Shown piece after piece: positions 1-8,302 of a stretch of DNA of 64,000 nt. The stretch's first letter is position 1, and every line of letters starts with the position of its first letter. Origin of the DNA: Icerya purchasi (taxonomy: Eukaryota > Arthropoda > Insecta > Hemiptera > Monophlebidae). The stretch lies in the NCBI GenBank assembly GCA_039619475.1, contig CM077115.1, positions 504,887,352-504,951,351 on the forward strand, in the 5' to 3' direction. The notes beneath the pieces were generated by a model. That model worked only from the letters and a program-made list of their open reading frames with translations. It made no database searches and was not told the origin of the DNA. The position numbers and the translations under genes were made by a program.

Positions 1-73
1 CATCTCTACCTCACTCCTCGCACTATTCATCATCATTATCAACACCACCATCATCATATTCTAAAGAAAAAAG

Positions 74-82
74 TATAAATAG
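74..82 (+). promoter_or_regulatory. TATA box of the capsid-like gene
   Basis: TATAAATAG lies 111 bases before the ATG at 193. No convincing initiator is seen 30-33 bases downstream, unlike the other six genes of the cluster. The stretch 1-192 holds no other recognisable feature, and the window edge may cut an upstream gene. Confidence 0.5.
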
Positions 83-192
83 CGAAGGAAAGAAACAATT
101 ATCGAAGAAAAGTATACGTATTTTAAAATCTTTAGGATACAAAGTGATAAAGTAAATTGATAAAACGAAGAAAAAAAGAAAATATATAAAAA

Positions 193-1443
193 ATGGAAAA
201 TATTCTAAGAATCGATGGAAGTAACGCATACATGGATGATTCAATCGCTGGTTTGGATTATCACACGCATAAACCATATTCCAGTTCGAAATTCGGATCG
301 AACGATGAAATACGTATTCCGATACAGCAAAAAGATGTAATTACCTTACCGTCGGAGAGTTACCTAACGATCGAGGGGCGCGTATCACCTGCACTCGAAT
401 TTTGTCTAGGTGGACCGCTTTTTTTATTTTCCGAGTTACGCTATGAAGTAAACGGGAATGTAATGGATATAACCAGATTACCAGGTATTACATGCGTTAT
501 TAAAACTTTATTAAGTTCGGAAAATATTTGTTCAGACTGTACATACAGCACTAGCGGATTGAATTTGAACGATTTGAAATCTTTCACCAGAGACGTCACC
601 ACCACTGATGCATCTACTACTACAACAGCAACAACATCAACAGCAACAACATCAACAACAACAACTGAATTCTCATTCGTTATTCCGTTACGTTTCCTAT
701 TCGGATTCATGGAAGACTATACAAAGAGTATAGTACACAGCACTCAAGAGCTTATTCTGGTTAGAGCCAGCACGGATAAGAACGCTTTTATAGCCGCTAA
801 AGATGAACCCGTTCATTTAACTTTGCATACGGTTGCCTGGAACGTACCGTTTATTAAGATTAGCGATAGAGCGAAGGTTGCACTATTAACTCGAATCAAG
901 CGAACGAAATACGCTCCAATTCAATTTCGCACCTGGTCACTATATCAGCAACCGAGTTTACCAACTACATCAGATCACAGTTGGCTAATCAAAACTACAT
1001 CAGCGATAGAACGTCCTCGTTACATCGTGCTAGCATTTCAGATTGATAAACAGAATAATCTAACGAAAAACGCGTCTACATTCGATCACGTTGATATTAT
1101 AGAATTAAGCGCGTACATAAATTCCGTTCGCTACCCGTACGAACCGTTGATGTTAGATTTTGAAAAGAAAAAAGTTGCCGCTCTCTATCTATCCTATGTA
1201 AAATTTCAAACAATGTATTATGCGCGAGAAACTCCCCACCCAGCTATCAACGTAGAAGATTTTCTAACCCGTTACACGCTATTCGTTATACCGTGTGTAT
1301 TTCAAAATGAGATATTGATGGATAATAGTCCGCTACAGATTCGTGTAGATTTTCGTTCATCTAAAAATATACCTGCTAATACAACCGCGTACGCATTAAT
1401 TATACATGATAAGAGTACTGGTTATGATATTTTACAAATGTGA
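193..1443 (+). CDS. Candidate capsid-like structural protein of the virus-like cluster
   Basis: A 416-residue uninterrupted frame starting with ATG in a good context (AAAATGG) and ending with TGA. Seen: no signal peptide or membrane segment; a beta-rich-looking N-terminal third with the string FGSNDEIRIPI (residues 34-44), then PSESYLTIEG (53-62) and LFLFSELRYEVNG (76-88); a Thr-rich low-complexity insert (about 134-158) encoded by ACA/ACT triplet runs; a C-terminal half without low complexity. From memory, this N-terminal pattern belongs to a family of roughly 400-residue uncharacterised proteins found in insect and cnidarian genomes beside type-B DNA polymerase genes. The capsid (jelly-roll) role is inferred from size, composition and position, not from a matched catalytic motif. 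It is the first gene of a rightward pair; the next promoter begins 8 bases after its stop. The frame is open throughout. It could instead be another virion or replication-associated protein. Confidence 0.75.
   Translation: MENILRIDGSNAYMDDSIAGLDYHTHKPYSSSKFGSNDEIRIPIQQKDVITLPSESYLTIEGRVSPALEFCLGGPLFLFSELRYEVNGNVMDITRLPGITCVIKTLLSSENICSDCTYSTSGLNLNDLKSFTRDVTTTDASTTTTATTSTATTSTTTTEFSFVIPLRFLFGFMEDYTKSIVHSTQELILVRASTDKNAFIAAKDEPVHLTLHTVAWNVPFIKISDRAKVALLTRIKRTKYAPIQFRTWSLYQQPSLPTTSDHSWLIKTTSAIERPRYIVLAFQIDKQNNLTKNASTFDHVDIIELSAYINSVRYPYEPLMLDFEKKKVAALYLSYVKFQTMYYARETPHPAINVEDFLTRYTLFVIPCVFQNEILMDNSPLQIRVDFRSSKNIPANTTAYALIIHDKSTGYDILQM
451..662 (+). repeat. ACA/ACT triplet-rich tract inside the capsid-like gene (core 595-662)
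   Basis: Within the coding region, positions 595-662 are dominated by ACA, ACT and GCA triplets and encode a Thr/Ala/Ser stretch. The tract stays in frame, as expected for slippage expansion tolerated in a surface loop. The bases before 595 are ordinary coding sequence. Confidence 0.5.
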
Positions 1444-1450
1444 AAAAACA

Positions 1451-1486
1451 TATAAAAACCCTTGTACAACAATTTTTCAATCAGTT
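1451..1486 (+). promoter_or_regulatory. TATA plus TCAGT initiator of the 219-residue gene
   Basis: TATAAAAA starts at 1451 and TCAGTT at 1481, with the initiator A at 1483. The spacing is 32 bases, the standard arthropod RNA polymerase II geometry. The predicted transcript starts about 92 bases before the ATG at 1575, so this gene would have its own message although it follows the capsid-like gene by only 131 bases. Confidence 0.65.
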
Positions 1487-1574
1487 TCACTTCTGCTAAC
1501 GGTAAACTCGGTCTTTTTTTCCTGTTTTGTTCTCGTTAAATAGAACCAACGTAATTAGTTGTATCGGAAAAAAA

Positions 1575-2234
1575 ATGGAAAAAGACAGGAATAAAGTTAT
1601 TTTAGATATTCAATGTTTTAGAAATAGCAAGTGCGAAGATATTATTAAAGAAATGGTAATACTAAGTGTAAATGGGAAATATTATTTACACGAAGTGTAT
1701 ACTCCTCCTTATGATTGGAATATTTTACCTTCGCATATACAGAAAACAAATAGATGGTTGATCTCGCATTATCATAATATTCCGTGGGAGTATGGAACGC
1801 GTCAATATCATTATTTATATCACGATTTGATGGAAATGTTAGAAACATTGCAACCGGTAGAAATATATGTTAAAGGAGAAGAAAAAATTAAAACGTTATC
1901 GAAACTAATAGATCAATGCACTTCCAATCACCAATCATATGAAATATTCGATATGGAAAAAACATGTGGTACACCAAACTTGCGAAAATTACATATTATC
2001 ACATACCGAGGTGTATCGAATTTAATAAAGTGTAATCATCATAAGAACAGCTCAAATAATAGTGCATGTTCGTTAAGGAACGTCTTTGTACTATCGAAAT
2101 GGTATGATTTAAATGAAGGTCAACCTTCTCCTTTCAAATCGTTATATGACGCAAATAAAAATGTAACAGTGGAAAAGGTTAACGATGGAGAATCTAAAAT
2201 CGCACTTACAATAAGTTTACCTACAACATCGTAA
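1575..2234 (+). CDS. Conserved virus-element protein with degenerate exonuclease-like pattern
   Basis: Start chosen at the ATG at 1575 (219 residues). The frame opens at 1527 with a TTG, but that would be unusual in a eukaryote and 1575 lies after a predicted initiator. Seen: LDIQCF at residues 10-15, PPYDW at 44-48, WLISHYHNIPW at 61-71, YVKGEEK at 98-104, and C153-N-H155-H156 followed by C165-S-L-R-N-V. From memory, proteins with a D-(I/V)-Q-x-F opening, an (I/V)-Y-V-K-G-x-E-K centre and a C-x-H-H...C-(A/S)-L-x-N-V end form an uncharacterised family recurrent in invertebrate genomes. The layout resembles a DEDDh exonuclease (D-x-E, then H-x-A-L-x-D) with the acidic residues replaced, which suggests an RNase H-like fold without activity. 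That is inference. No membrane segment is present. Confidence 0.75.
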   Translation: MEKDRNKVILDIQCFRNSKCEDIIKEMVILSVNGKYYLHEVYTPPYDWNILPSHIQKTNRWLISHYHNIPWEYGTRQYHYLYHDLMEMLETLQPVEIYVKGEEKIKTLSKLIDQCTSNHQSYEIFDMEKTCGTPNLRKLHIITYRGVSNLIKCNHHKNSSNNSACSLRNVFVLSKWYDLNEGQPSPFKSLYDANKNVTVEKVNDGESKIALTISLPTTS

Positions 2235-2693
2235 TCTAAACTAACATTATTGTATAAAGTTTATGTAATAGAAAGATTTTTATAGTTTTATTATTATTTT
2301 AGAAAAGGTTTTTGTAATTGTTAATGTTTTTAGTTTAAGTTTTAAATTTATTTTTATCATTGTAAATTTTAAATAAATGAAATTATTTACGAATATAATA
2401 TATGTATTTTTTTCTTTACATTCTCACAATATATCTCGTATTATACTATGAAATAATTTACAAATATATACAGACTTAATAACATAAATAACGAAAAAAT
2501 AAGGGAAAAAGTAAAAAAACGATGAAAAAAATGCGAAAAAAAAGTAAAAAAAACAATAAAAAATGCAAAAAAAAGTAAAAAAAAAAAAAAAACAATGAAA
2601 AAATGCAAAAAAAAGTAAAAAACAATGAAAAAATGTGAAAAAAGTAAAAAAACAATGAAAAATGTGAAAAAAAGTAAAAAATAACGAAAAATC
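2235..2693. other. Intergenic region between convergent genes
   Basis: This 459-base gap separates the 3' ends of the 219-residue gene and the DNA polymerase gene. AATAAA at 2372-2377 can serve the rightward gene. TTTATT at 2347-2352 reads AATAAA on the minus strand and could serve the polymerase message, which would make the two transcripts overlap by their tails. The part next to the polymerase stop is an A-rich minisatellite, listed separately. Confidence 0.5.
2495..2690. repeat. A-rich minisatellite beside the polymerase stop codon
   Basis: About six imperfect copies of a roughly 30-bp unit made of A runs broken by CAATG, TGC/TGTG and AAGT (for example AAAACAATGAAAAAATGC followed by A runs and AGT). 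Units differ mainly in A-run length. It ends 4 bases before the polymerase TAA on the minus strand, so on that strand it is a T-rich 3' untranslated tract. Confidence 0.75.
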
Positions 2694-5600
2694 TTAATCT
2701 AATCGCGCACGTTTCGGAGGTGATCGATCCTCTTCCTCTGCAATATCATCATCGTTTACATCATCATTGGTAGCATTTTCTAAATCTACATGACCTAAAG
2801 CTAACGTATCTATATTATTTGCTAATACTACACGCTTATCATCTAGTCCGGATATAGCTAGTTTTTTCTGTTTCATAGTGTATAATTCATGGTTTTCACT
2901 ACGAATAGAATACCCAGTTCTATAATTTACGTTACTAATTTCATTATTATTAAAAATACAATGTTTATAATTATCAAAAGTAATTTCGTTTTTGGTGACA
3001 TTGTAAGGAATTCCCTTACATTTAGTTATAATATTATCTTCGTTTATTTTAACGCTGTAGACTTTCGACCGTAAACCTACAAACGCTTGAATGGGAATTC
3101 CTGACAATTCATCTTTAAATTTACCATAAACTTTACGATTTTTAGTGGAAAAACATTTATGTAAAGCTGGGTAATCTGATGTGTCGAAGTAGTCGATATT
3201 ATTCTTTATATCTTCGTACACATCCACTGTTTTAATATTATACACTAAACTATCTGTATCCGTATATAGTAATTTTAATCTATCTACACCATACATCGGT
3301 AGCATAACATCGTAATGGAACTTATACATAGTTGTTTTACTTAAATCTAAAATAGACATACCTACATATAACGGCTTATCAAATAATAGTTTAGTGGGAT
3401 TTTGATGTATGGCGCATAAAAAGGGTTTTTCCATAAATATAGTGCGATCCTTAAAAGAGGGTTTATTTACTAATTTACTAAATCTTACTTTATCGGTGAC
3501 TAATTTAATATTTAACTGTTTTCGAATGTTTTGCAAAGTCTTTCCAAAAAGGGAATTAATCATTAATTTGTAATAATTTTTTTCAAATTCGTTGGTAGCC
3601 TGTTGCCGGAGAGAAGTATTTAAATCTATATATGATTTTAACCAGTTAGATTGTTTAAACTTAATTACCCTATAAATTTTACTAATTACTAATCCATGTT
3701 TTAAAGCTAATTTTAAATAAGAAAAATGTACAATATACTTATATTTATTTTCTAATGTAGCTACCAACTTTTTTACTTTACTACTTGAAGATACCTGTTT
3801 ACTTTCAGGTAAAAACGGATAATTATCGTGTAAATTATGTAAGTGTTTTGGATAAATTATATCTACTTCTAAAATAAAACCCTCCGGACCATTTTCATCT
3901 AGATTAGCCACATCTATATGAGAAATCTCCTCCGATGTTAACCATCGGAAGCCTCCTTGTGGTAAAGACTTGCTCATTGCTTCCCCATATAGATTGTTGG
4001 CATCTAAATATATTATATAATTATTATTATTATTACTAACCGATGCTACCGTTGATGATGTGGATGGTTGAGGAGATGATGATGATGATGACAGGTATGG
4101 GTTATTTGCAGTTGAGTAACGGTGAACACACTGACTGAGACCTCCGCGAATACCATTTTCGAAAAACAACAACATATCATAATCGGTTAATAGCTCCAAC
4201 TCCACCTTGGTGCTTTTCAACATCGCTTGCCATGTGAGTGCTGGAGCTGTAAACATCCAAGCCGGGTCCAGTTTATATATGCTGTAGCAAACTTTGCGGA
4301 AGTTCTCAAATACGTCAGCGAGCAATAACACATCCGTCCGCAAGTATATATCGCTGTACTGTCCGAGGTTCTCAATGCAAAGTGTATCCCATACCTGTTT
4401 CGCGTGTTTGTATGCATCTTCTGAAATGGTAGATTTCGTTAACGAACTATAAAACGCGGAACGTGGAGGAAGCGAGGTTACTTCCAATTTTGCTGCATCG
4501 GAGCAAAATTCGTATGGGAAGTAACCTTTACGACGGAACAGGGGTAACCACGATGGATCGTTTATATGTTTAAGCGTGTGATGAAAAGCTGTGTCTGGGA
4601 GGAAAGATGCCAACTTCTCTAAACTACCTGACATGAACTGCATCGAATCAACAAATCGGAGTTGCATAACTCTAGGTATTAACTGTTTCATGAATCCTTT
4701 ATAATGTTCCGATGATGTTGCTAAGACGTGTATGTCAGATTTGTCATATACCAATTCTCGAATTATAAGATGAGCATCGTACCCGCTTAAATTGTGTACG
4801 AAAACTGGAAGAAACTTTGGTAGACGATATAGAAGATTGCATGAGTTGTGAGCTGCACCACGGAACTTGCCTGTAATGTGACAGTGTTCGAGTACCTTTT
4901 CTGCAGGATTCAGCGGGTTTTCGCAAATGTGACAAACGATAGCCTCATTAAACATCCGTCGTTCTTCTTCGCTTACTCGAGGCGGTTGTTTGTGTTGATA
5001 AATGCTCGCGATAACCTTAGCATCTTCCTGCAGTCTCATGCAAAATTCTTTCGCTACATTCGTATTTTCCTCTCCAGATCCTCTGTATAAGCGCGGTGTG
5101 CGTAACGAGCTGGGTAGATACTCATCTCCGATTTGACTTACGAAGTAATAGCAGAAACTCATCGGAACGTGTCGATGAACTTTAACGGTGTTAGCAATCT
5201 TCTCCTCCTCGACAGACTCAGCTTCTCGATGCACGCGACGAGATGATACGCTTTGCTCCTGTTGACGCGGTTGATCTTCGGGTAATTCTTCTTCTTCTTC
5301 TTCCTCGATGTTGTTGTTATTGCCAGACTGCGTCTCCACCTTCTCTAAATACGTCTCAAAATCAGCATATACTACGAAGGGGAGGGGTTGTTTGAATTTG
5401 TGCTGTTCAAATTTCAATATATTTTTTCCTGGTTGCGGCATCTCAACAGCAACTGGAGTCTTCCCGGTACACAGTCGTCGATGTTCTTGAAATTTCCCCT
5501 CATCATGAACATACCAAAGACAACGTCTGCAGATTAGGATAGATTTACAGTTTTTCGTAATCTGTGCTCGAACTAAACGACTCAAGTCTCGTATCCAGCA

Positions 5601-6422
5601 AAAGTGTTCCACAGTGTTACATTTCAGTAGAAGAAGGTCGGTGTGATCATCCCGTTCTTCTTTAGTAATACGCACGGGATAAACGATTTCATCCTTCTCT
5701 ACCGCGTAAACGTTGATCGAACACTGTGGATTTATCTTTTCAAATGTGTCGATATCCTTCAATGATGAGGGGAATGAGATAGCGGTCCAGTTGTATTTCT
5801 CGCTTAGAGTTGGATCGGATAGATATTTACTAACGCGTTGCGCATCCTTTTTTACGAATTTCGACAACATCGCGTACTTGAAGCAAAATTCATCGTTGTT
5901 TTGAACATTAATGACTGCTTTTCGTACAGCGATCTTGTCGGGTGTCCGTACATGCGAAGAAATCCGTCCTAGAGCGTTACATCTATTAATTTTGATTTCC
6001 AAGTACTTAATGGTGCTTATAGTCCATCCGGAACCTTCGATATTTTCGAACATATCCACCAACTGTTTAATTTCCCGCGTTGCTCGATCAAACCAATCGT
6101 TGAAATCATCTCCAATAACCAACATCCGCATCTCCGATGGAAAATAAGATGGAATAGTTTGATCTTTCCCCTCTAATTGCATCGTACGTTTAAAATAACA
6201 ATGCAATACTAGAGTACACTTTACTCCAGTTCGAATGTGATTCGATAGAAGGGAAAGAACTTCGGACTTTACAGCAGTTAAAAACATATCGATATCATGC
6301 GCGCTAACTTCATCGTTCACTAATCGTAAGGTGGCTAATCGATTCTTATATCGCCGAGTTACCGTTTCCAAGTGGAATTGTACGGTAGATGATGATGATG
6401 ATGATTGCGTCGCGGTATTCAT
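2694..6422 (-). CDS. polB: Protein-primed-type family B DNA polymerase with embedded HNH-like module
   Basis: Replicative DNA polymerase of the DNA_pol_B_2 type, 1,242 residues, ATG at 6422, no interruption. Domains in order: variable N-terminus; a domain at about 160-320 ending in a C298-x2-C301...H314-x3-C318 zinc finger; Exo I YADFETY (D354, E356); an acidic Asn/Glu-rich insert (367-395); an HNH/endonuclease VII-like zinc module (C497, C500, H513, H515, C528); Exo II HNLSGYDAH (543-551); Exo III YLRTD (693-697); a Ser/Asn-rich insert (775-801); motif A YLDANNLYG (D807); motif B KLMINSLFGK (K952, N956, G960); motif C YTDTDSL (D1055, D1057); a tail ending in PPKRARLD, a likely nuclear localisation signal. 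Every catalytic position I can place is present, so polymerase and proofreading activity are plausible. The type is known from Polintons, adintoviruses and related linear DNA elements. It is transcribed divergently from the cysteine-rich gene at 6761. Confidence 0.97.
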   Translation of the reverse strand: MNTATQSSSSSSTVQFHLETVTRRYKNRLATLRLVNDEVSAHDIDMFLTAVKSEVLSLLSNHIRTGVKCTLVLHCYFKRTMQLEGKDQTIPSYFPSEMRMLVIGDDFNDWFDRATREIKQLVDMFENIEGSGWTISTIKYLEIKINRCNALGRISSHVRTPDKIAVRKAVINVQNNDEFCFKYAMLSKFVKKDAQRVSKYLSDPTLSEKYNWTAISFPSSLKDIDTFEKINPQCSINVYAVEKDEIVYPVRITKEERDDHTDLLLLKCNTVEHFCWIRDLSRLVRAQITKNCKSILICRRCLWYVHDEGKFQEHRRLCTGKTPVAVEMPQPGKNILKFEQHKFKQPLPFVVYADFETYLEKVETQSGNNNNIEEEEEEELPEDQPRQQEQSVSSRRVHREAESVEEEKIANTVKVHRHVPMSFCYYFVSQIGDEYLPSSLRTPRLYRGSGEENTNVAKEFCMRLQEDAKVIASIYQHKQPPRVSEEERRMFNEAIVCHICENPLNPAEKVLEHCHITGKFRGAAHNSCNLLYRLPKFLPVFVHNLSGYDAHLIIRELVYDKSDIHVLATSSEHYKGFMKQLIPRVMQLRFVDSMQFMSGSLEKLASFLPDTAFHHTLKHINDPSWLPLFRRKGYFPYEFCSDAAKLEVTSLPPRSAFYSSLTKSTISEDAYKHAKQVWDTLCIENLGQYSDIYLRTDVLLLADVFENFRKVCYSIYKLDPAWMFTAPALTWQAMLKSTKVELELLTDYDMLLFFENGIRGGLSQCVHRYSTANNPYLSSSSSSPQPSTSSTVASVSNNNNNYIIYLDANNLYGEAMSKSLPQGGFRWLTSEEISHIDVANLDENGPEGFILEVDIIYPKHLHNLHDNYPFLPESKQVSSSSKVKKLVATLENKYKYIVHFSYLKLALKHGLVISKIYRVIKFKQSNWLKSYIDLNTSLRQQATNEFEKNYYKLMINSLFGKTLQNIRKQLNIKLVTDKVRFSKLVNKPSFKDRTIFMEKPFLCAIHQNPTKLLFDKPLYVGMSILDLSKTTMYKFHYDVMLPMYGVDRLKLLYTDTDSLVYNIKTVDVYEDIKNNIDYFDTSDYPALHKCFSTKNRKVYGKFKDELSGIPIQAFVGLRSKVYSVKINEDNIITKCKGIPYNVTKNEITFDNYKHCIFNNNEISNVNYRTGYSIRSENHELYTMKQKKLAISGLDDKRVVLANNIDTLALGHVDLENATNDDVNDDDIAEEEDRSPPKRARLD

Positions 6423-6480
6423 TATGCTGCGTGAGAAGAGAATAACTATAGACTGTATAGAACAAAAACAAATCTACAAA

Positions 6481-6514
6481 TGCGAAGTCACTCGATGTGA
6501 AGTGAATATATATA
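6481..6514 (-). promoter_or_regulatory. TATA plus GCATT initiator of the polymerase gene
   Basis: On the minus strand TATATATATTC begins at 6514 and CGCATTTG places its A at 6481, 33 bases downstream. The ATG follows 59 bases later. The initiator core is the same as that of the coiled-coil gene at 8303. Confidence 0.55.
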
Positions 6515-6655
6515 CTTTTTTAAATCTCGAAAAATAATGAAGAATTCGATAATAAATCATTTTTTCACCTTTAAACAGTGTTGAACATATCTTTTTTGCT
6601 ACAACAACTAACTAGCTGACTGTAACAAGCTAAAAAAAATTTTTACATTACCTAT

Positions 6656-6692
6656 TATAAAAGAAGAACGTGAGAAGATGTTTTTTATAGTC
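6656..6692 (+). promoter_or_regulatory. TATA plus ATAGT initiator of cysteine-rich gene 1
   Basis: TATAAAAG begins at 6656 and ATAGTC places its A at 6689, a spacing of 33 bases. The ATG is at 6761. Confidence 0.5.
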
Positions 6693-6760
6693 TACTATAA
6701 TTATTCATATAGTACGTTCGTATATTTTTACGTTAATTATTGCGGATATATTCGTAAAAT

Positions 6761-7594
6761 ATGAGTGAAAACACTATATATTGTTGTTCAAACTTGTGTT
6801 TTGTTTTACCAGAAAAGCGATCGGATGATTTATTTTGCATAAAATGTAAAAGTTCGAATATTTGTCGGTGTCAATGTAAGACTTTTATGAAAAATAGTAA
6901 TAATTGCGATTGCGAAATCGGTTGTAAAAATTGTTTATGCGAAGAATTTTTATACACTACATCTCGGTGTTTATGTAAAGAAAATGAAATATTGAAAAAA
7001 TCGCGATGGGTTTACTGTTGTCCTGAAAAATGTTTCACTCGATACACGCATAAATCCGAGGTGGATGGAATTGTCTGCTTAGATTGTAACAATTACGTTA
7101 TTTGTCGATGTAAATGTAAAACATATATAAAAAATATGAAAAATTGTTCTTGCGAAGTTTCCTGTTATAAATGTTATTGCGTTTATACCAAATCAAATAT
7201 CAGATGCATCTGCAAGGAATCCGAAGGAAAATTACGATATTGTTGTCCGGATCGATGTTTCACTTACTCTACAAATATTTACAAAAGTCGTACTAAAGGT
7301 TGCATAAAATGCATTTGCAGTGATTTTTGTTATTGTCGGTGCGTAACACGAATGATGGAAATAGCCGAAAGAGAATGTGAAAGCAATTGTAGCGGGTGTG
7401 GAAAATGTCCGTTTCGGAGAAGAAAATGTTTATGCGATGATGATTGCGAACACTGTTATTGCGTACGATTTTGGAGAACGGAAAACATAGAAGACTATTG
7501 TTGTTGTTTACGTGATCATTATGATGGTCCGTCTTTTAAATATGTAAATGGGGAAATTGAATATACATCCGAATGTGAAGATTGCTTCAAGTAA
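6761..7594 (+). CDS. Cysteine-rich repeat protein 1 (three tandem zinc-ribbon-like units)
   Basis: A 277-residue protein with about 53 cysteines (roughly 19%), ATG at 6761. I do not recognise the family. It is built of three tandem units of about 75 residues, at about 7-74, 85-153 and 160-226, plus a partial fourth (227-277). Each unit runs Y-C-C-x3-C-F, a loop of 12-15 residues, C-x2-C, C-x-C-x-C, C-x-C-E, C-x2-C-x-C and a final C-x-C. Unit 3 has lost some spacing. There is no signal peptide, so a cytoplasmic or nuclear zinc-binding role is more likely than a secreted disulfide-rich one. The CxxC pairs suit zinc ribbons, knuckles or a treble-clef array. It heads a rightward run of three genes and has a shorter paralogue next door, so local duplication is evident. 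Function unknown; RNA/DNA binding or a transcription-factor role is possible. Confidence 0.85.
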   Translation: MSENTIYCCSNLCFVLPEKRSDDLFCIKCKSSNICRCQCKTFMKNSNNCDCEIGCKNCLCEEFLYTTSRCLCKENEILKKSRWVYCCPEKCFTRYTHKSEVDGIVCLDCNNYVICRCKCKTYIKNMKNCSCEVSCYKCYCVYTKSNIRCICKESEGKLRYCCPDRCFTYSTNIYKSRTKGCIKCICSDFCYCRCVTRMMEIAERECESNCSGCGKCPFRRRKCLCDDDCEHCYCVRFWRTENIEDYCCCLRDHYDGPSFKYVNGEIEYTSECEDCFK

Positions 7595-7612
7595 TTAAAA
7601 GATTTTTTTATA

Positions 7613-7649
7613 TATAAATACATCGTGTATATAGATTTTTCCGTTAGTT
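7613..7649 (+). promoter_or_regulatory. TATA plus TTAGT initiator of cysteine-rich gene 2
   Basis: TATAAATA begins at 7613, directly after the first cysteine-rich gene. GTTAGTTT places its A at 7646, a spacing of 33 bases. The ATG is at 7733. Confidence 0.5.
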
Positions 7650-7732
7650 TAATATATTTCATGTACTACTTCGATTGTATATTATCTCGTTAAATTTAGT
7701 GTATTTTTTTTCGTTTAGAAACACGTAGAAAT

Positions 7733-8137
7733 ATGATAAAAAACATGAATTATTGTTGTTCTAATCAATGTTTTATTACTCCTAATACACAAGTCGATGG
7801 ATTAGCATGTAATAAATGCGGTAGTTACGGATATTGTTGTTGTAAATGTAAAACTTTTATGCGAAAAAAGAATAATTGTTCGTGTGAAATCAATTGTAAT
7901 TTATGTCGATCATGCGGAGATTCTATTTTATCGAACGGTTGTTATTGTACGCAATTACGTAAAAATAAGAAAATTTATTGTTTTAAAATATGTTTTTTAA
8001 ATTTAGAAAGTGATAATGATAACATTTTAACTCGTATAATTTGTAGAACGTGTGGTAAACCTGCTATCGAGTGTTTTTGTAAATGTGAGAGTGTAAATTT
8101 TAATTGCGTATGCAATTGTAGATATCGTTTGTTATAA
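7733..8137 (+). CDS. Cysteine-rich repeat protein 2 (shorter paralogue)
   Basis: A 134-residue protein starting at ATG 7733; a second in-frame ATG at 7745 directly precedes the conserved N-Y-C-C, so either could be used. Residues about 7-72 form one complete cysteine-rich unit closely matching unit 1 of the neighbouring 277-residue protein (N/I-Y-C-C-S-N-x-C-F, then C-K-C-K-T-F-M-x-K). Residues about 82-130 are a second, diverged and shortened unit. The two genes lie 138 bases apart on the same strand and plainly arose by duplication. No signal peptide is seen. Function is unknown; zinc binding is the simplest reading. Confidence 0.8.
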   Translation: MIKNMNYCCSNQCFITPNTQVDGLACNKCGSYGYCCCKCKTFMRKKNNCSCEINCNLCRSCGDSILSNGCYCTQLRKNKKIYCFKICFLNLESDNDNILTRIICRTCGKPAIECFCKCESVNFNCVCNCRYRLL

Positions 8138-8159
8138 GCTTTAATAGTAATTTTTTAAG

Positions 8160-8196
8160 TATAAAAGGAGCGAACGCATAACAAATTTTCGCATTC
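8160..8196 (+). promoter_or_regulatory. TATA plus GCATT initiator of the coiled-coil gene
   Basis: TATAAAAGG begins at 8160 and CGCATTC places its A at 8193, a spacing of 33 bases. The initiator core matches the polymerase gene rather than the cysteine-rich genes. Confidence 0.55.
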
Positions 8197-8302
8197 TTAC
8201 ATATATTCTACACAGTTACGTACGTATATTTCCCGCGTTAAATAATTTAAAAAGTACCGAAATTATAATTTTTTATAAACTTTATCGGGAAAAAAGAATA
8301 AA

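Larger units (their letters stand above)
6423..6760. promoter_or_regulatory. Divergent promoter region, polymerase / cysteine-rich gene 1
   Basis: A 338-base AT-rich spacer between head-to-head genes. It contains the two opposed TATA boxes (minus strand at 6514, plus strand at 6656) about 140 bases apart. I see no repeat or operator-like palindrome between them. Confidence 0.55.

Noticed and set aside
441..710. Minus-strand Val/Ala-rich 89-residue frame
   Set aside because: It is the shadow of the ACA-repeat tract of the capsid-like gene.
1527..1574. Upstream extension of the 219-residue gene
   Set aside because: The extension starts with TTG; the ATG at 1575 follows a good TATA/initiator pair and fits eukaryotic initiation.
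4217..5904. Several 60-80 residue frames on both strands within the polymerase gene
   Set aside because: They overlap the polymerase coding sequence in other frames and have no domains or promoters.
6761..8137. Secreted disulfide-rich toxin interpretation of the cysteine-rich genes
   Set aside because: There is no signal peptide, and the dense CxxC and CxC spacing fits metal binding better than a secreted disulfide fold.
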